Source: UBA1822 sp963615055
GTDB taxonomy: Bacteria; Bacillota; Negativicutes; Veillonellales; Dialisteraceae
Reading direction: 5' to 3'
NCBI GenBank assembly: GCA_963615055.1
Contig: CAVEFO010000004.1
Location: forward strand, 1-64,000
Length of the DNA: 64,000 nt
The translations under genes and the position numbers were made by a program. This document shows, piece after piece, positions 62,497-64,000 of the stretch. The notes beneath the pieces are model-generated. The model saw only the letters and a list, made by a program, of their open reading frames with translations. It was not told the DNA's origin and searched no databases. How positions within the stretch are numbered: position 1 is the stretch's first letter; every line of letters starts with the position of its first letter.

Positions 62497-63636
62497 ATGA
62501 TTCAAGAAGACAGATTGCATCGGACATTTTGTGATTTGGTCAAAATTTACGCACCGAGCGGCGGCGAAAAAGACGTCGCGACCTATTTGAAAAACGTGCT
62601 GAAACGTCTCGGCGCACGCGTCACGGAAGATACGGCGCACGAAAAAACCGGCGGAAACACCGGAAACATCATTGCGACCTTTGCCGCCAATACCGAAGGC
62701 CTCCCCGGTATCGCCTTCACCGGCCACATGGACTGCGTGGAAAATTGTAAAGACATCGAGCCCGTACTGAAAGACGGCGTGTACCGTTCCGCCGGCGATA
62801 CGATTCTGGGCGGCGATGACAAAGCCGGCGTCGCCGCCATTTTGGAAGCGCTCGCTGTCATGAAAGAAATGATGCTGCCGCACGGAAAAATCACCGTCAT
62901 TTTCACGATTCACGAAGAAGACGGCCTCGGCGGCTCGAAACATTTCGACAAGAAATATGCCGAAGGCATCGATTTCGGCTACGTCTTCGATCAGGGAGGC
63001 GCCCCCGGCACCGCTTCCGTCGCCGGACCCTTCGCCTATGAAATCAGCGCCGTATTTCACGGGAAATCCGCCCACGCCGGCGTCTGCCCCGATCTGGGAA
63101 TCAACGCGATTCAAATGGCGGCGCACGCCGTTTCCCACATGCCGAGCGGACGCATCGACGAAGAAACGACAGCCAACGTCGGCACCATTGCGGGCGGCCT
63201 TGCGACGAACATCGTGCCGGACACCTGCACCGTCCGCGCCGAAACGAGAAGCCTATCCGAAGACAAAGTGAAACAAGTCGTCGAGAAGATACTCCAAGCA
63301 TGCCGCGACGCAAAGAAACATTTCCCCGGCGGACAAGTCGAAGTAACGGCCACACCCGTTTACGGCGGTTTCTGCGTAGAAGAAACGTCTCCCGCGATTC
63401 GTCTTTTCCAAAAAGCTTGCGCCGCGCAGCAAATCGAGCCCGCGCTCTCCAAAACAAACGGCGGCAGTGACGCAAACTGGTTCAACCAAGGCGCCTTCCC
63501 GGCCCTCCTCTGCGGCTGCGGCATGACAAATTTCCACACAAACGAAGAATGTCTGGCGCAAAAAGACCTCATCGGCACCGCCGCCCTCATCGTCTCCCTC
63601 ATAGAAGAAAGCGTCCACTTCCCCTCGCATCGGTAA
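62497..63636 (+). CDS. PepT-like M20-family aminopeptidase
   Basis: A 379-residue cytoplasmic zinc hydrolase of the M20 family, PepT-like branch. Metal-binding motifs are TGHMDCVE, LGGDDKAGVAAI, the catalytic Glu pair in FTIHEEDGLGG, and VFDQGG; the lid domain carries FHGKSAHAGVCPD. It probably trims di- or tripeptides. GAAGGAG precedes the ATG. Co-transcription with the exporter suggests peptide breakdown and release of surplus amino acid, an inference. A terminator follows. Confidence 0.92.
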   Translation: MIQEDRLHRTFCDLVKIYAPSGGEKDVATYLKNVLKRLGARVTEDTAHEKTGGNTGNIIATFAANTEGLPGIAFTGHMDCVENCKDIEPVLKDGVYRSAGDTILGGDDKAGVAAILEALAVMKEMMLPHGKITVIFTIHEEDGLGGSKHFDKKYAEGIDFGYVFDQGGAPGTASVAGPFAYEISAVFHGKSAHAGVCPDLGINAIQMAAHAVSHMPSGRIDEETTANVGTIAGGLATNIVPDTCTVRAETRSLSEDKVKQVVEKILQACRDAKKHFPGGQVEVTATPVYGGFCVEETSPAIRLFQKACAAQQIEPALSKTNGGSDANWFNQGAFPALLCGCGMTNFHTNEECLAQKDLIGTAALIVSLIEESVHFPSHR

Positions 63637-63653
63637 AGAAACGCAATCAAAAA

Positions 63654-63690
63654 CGGCACCTCAGGAAATCCTCCCAAGGTGCCGCTTTTT
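63654..63690 (+). terminator. Rho-independent terminator after the PepT-like gene
   Basis: CGGCACCT pairs with AGGTGCCG over an 14-base loop, followed by CTTTTTG on the plus strand. Confidence 0.85.
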
Positions 63691-63902
63691 GTTGCAGAAA
63701 TGCTTTCATCTCCATTCGCAAGATCGTTATTGGCTATTAGCTGTTGGCTGTTAGTCATTAGGTAAAAGCAGTGGCGGCCTTTAGGCCGCATTTTTTAAAT
63801 GCGCGAAGCGCGTTCCGCTTTTTTCTAACGGCTGACAGCCAGCAACTAACAACTATCTCGCGCCTGACGAAAAAGCCAAGCAATCCATCTGACGTCTGGC
63901 GT
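63691..63902. repeat. Gap with heptamers and a GGCGGCC palindrome
   Basis: No gene. TTAGCTG/TTGGCTG/TTAGTCA period-7 units at 63731-63757, the palindrome GCGGCCTTTAGGCCGC at 63774-63789, and AGCAACTAACAACTA-type units near 63840-63856. Confidence 0.6.
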
Positions 63903-64000
63903 CTACCACAACCATTTTAGCTGCACATTGACCATGAAATCTTTGTCATGGGCGCCTTTTTGGTAGGCAAGCTCTGCGCTTAGCTGCCGATTTGGTGCCA
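63903..64000 (-). CDS. C-terminus of an outer-membrane beta-barrel protein (cut by window edge)
   Basis: On the minus strand the frame entering from the edge reads ...NRQLSAELAYQKGAHDKDF, then MVNVQLKWLW and TAG. Alternating hydrophobic residues and a terminal aromatic (Trp) are the C-terminal beta-signal of outer-membrane barrels such as autotransporters or porins. Only about 32 codons are in the window, so family and size cannot be judged. Confidence 0.65.
   Translation of the reverse strand, partial: APNRQLSAELAYQKGAHDKDFMVNVQLKWLW

Overview
The window looks like a chromosomal segment from a member of the Negativicutes, the Firmicutes lineage that has an outer membrane. Three giant YadA-type trimeric autotransporter adhesins and an outer-membrane barrel fragment imply an outer membrane. 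T-box leaders, an IspH fused to S1 domains, Firmicute gene orders (scpAB-rluB-cmk-plsC-ispH-der-plsY-gpsA and thiL-tsaE-tsaB-rimI-tsaD) and strong AGGAGG-type ribosome sites point to Firmicutes ancestry. I cannot name the genus from sequence alone. Layout: 1-2190 holds a two-gene amino-acid ABC transporter (binding lipoprotein plus ATPase, no permease) behind a T-box whose specifier reads as UGC (Cys). 2308-11382 is a 3024-residue adhesin with large tandem repeats and a 45-base run of N. 11651-15906 is an operon of a methylisocitrate/dimethylmalate-type lyase and a three-gene TRAP transporter, behind a consensus promoter and a T-box whose specifier reads as GUC (Val); a MITE-like palindrome sits between dctP and dctQ. 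15972-17930 holds a small protein, tRNA-Arg(CCG), an ATPase gene fragment and repeat-rich DNA. 17930-32710 holds two more adhesins (1071 and 3737 residues). 33259-34780 is the most unusual part: a roughly 525-nt GC-rich structured RNA candidate with its own promoter and terminator, then two tandem type I toxin-antitoxin loci (27- and 29-residue hydrophobic toxins with convergent antisense RNAs). Next to them, 34832-36904 encodes a PLD-nuclease/P-loop ATPase fusion that resembles a defence or mobile-element protein. From 36998 on the DNA is mostly housekeeping. The blocks are coaD-rsmD; gpsA, plsY, der, ispH-S1, plsC, cmk, a flavoprotein, rluB, scpB and scpA; an ANTAR regulator and its kinase; tsaD, rimI, tsaB and tsaE; a patatin-like lipase, gpmA, thiL and a nicotinamidase. 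On the plus strand follow purL, a TSCPD protein, a LysE exporter and a PepT-like peptidase. The right edge cuts through the C-terminus of an outer-membrane barrel protein. How it fits together: almost all genes run on the minus strand; only purL to pepT are plus. The housekeeping genes are tightly overlapped, which implies long operons. Intergenic gaps are filled with degenerate short tandem repeats of period 7 (units such as CCGTTAT, CGGTTCA, TAACTGC, TCAATTC) and period 10 (TTCAAGCCTC-like), and with recurring palindromic modules around the adhesin genes.
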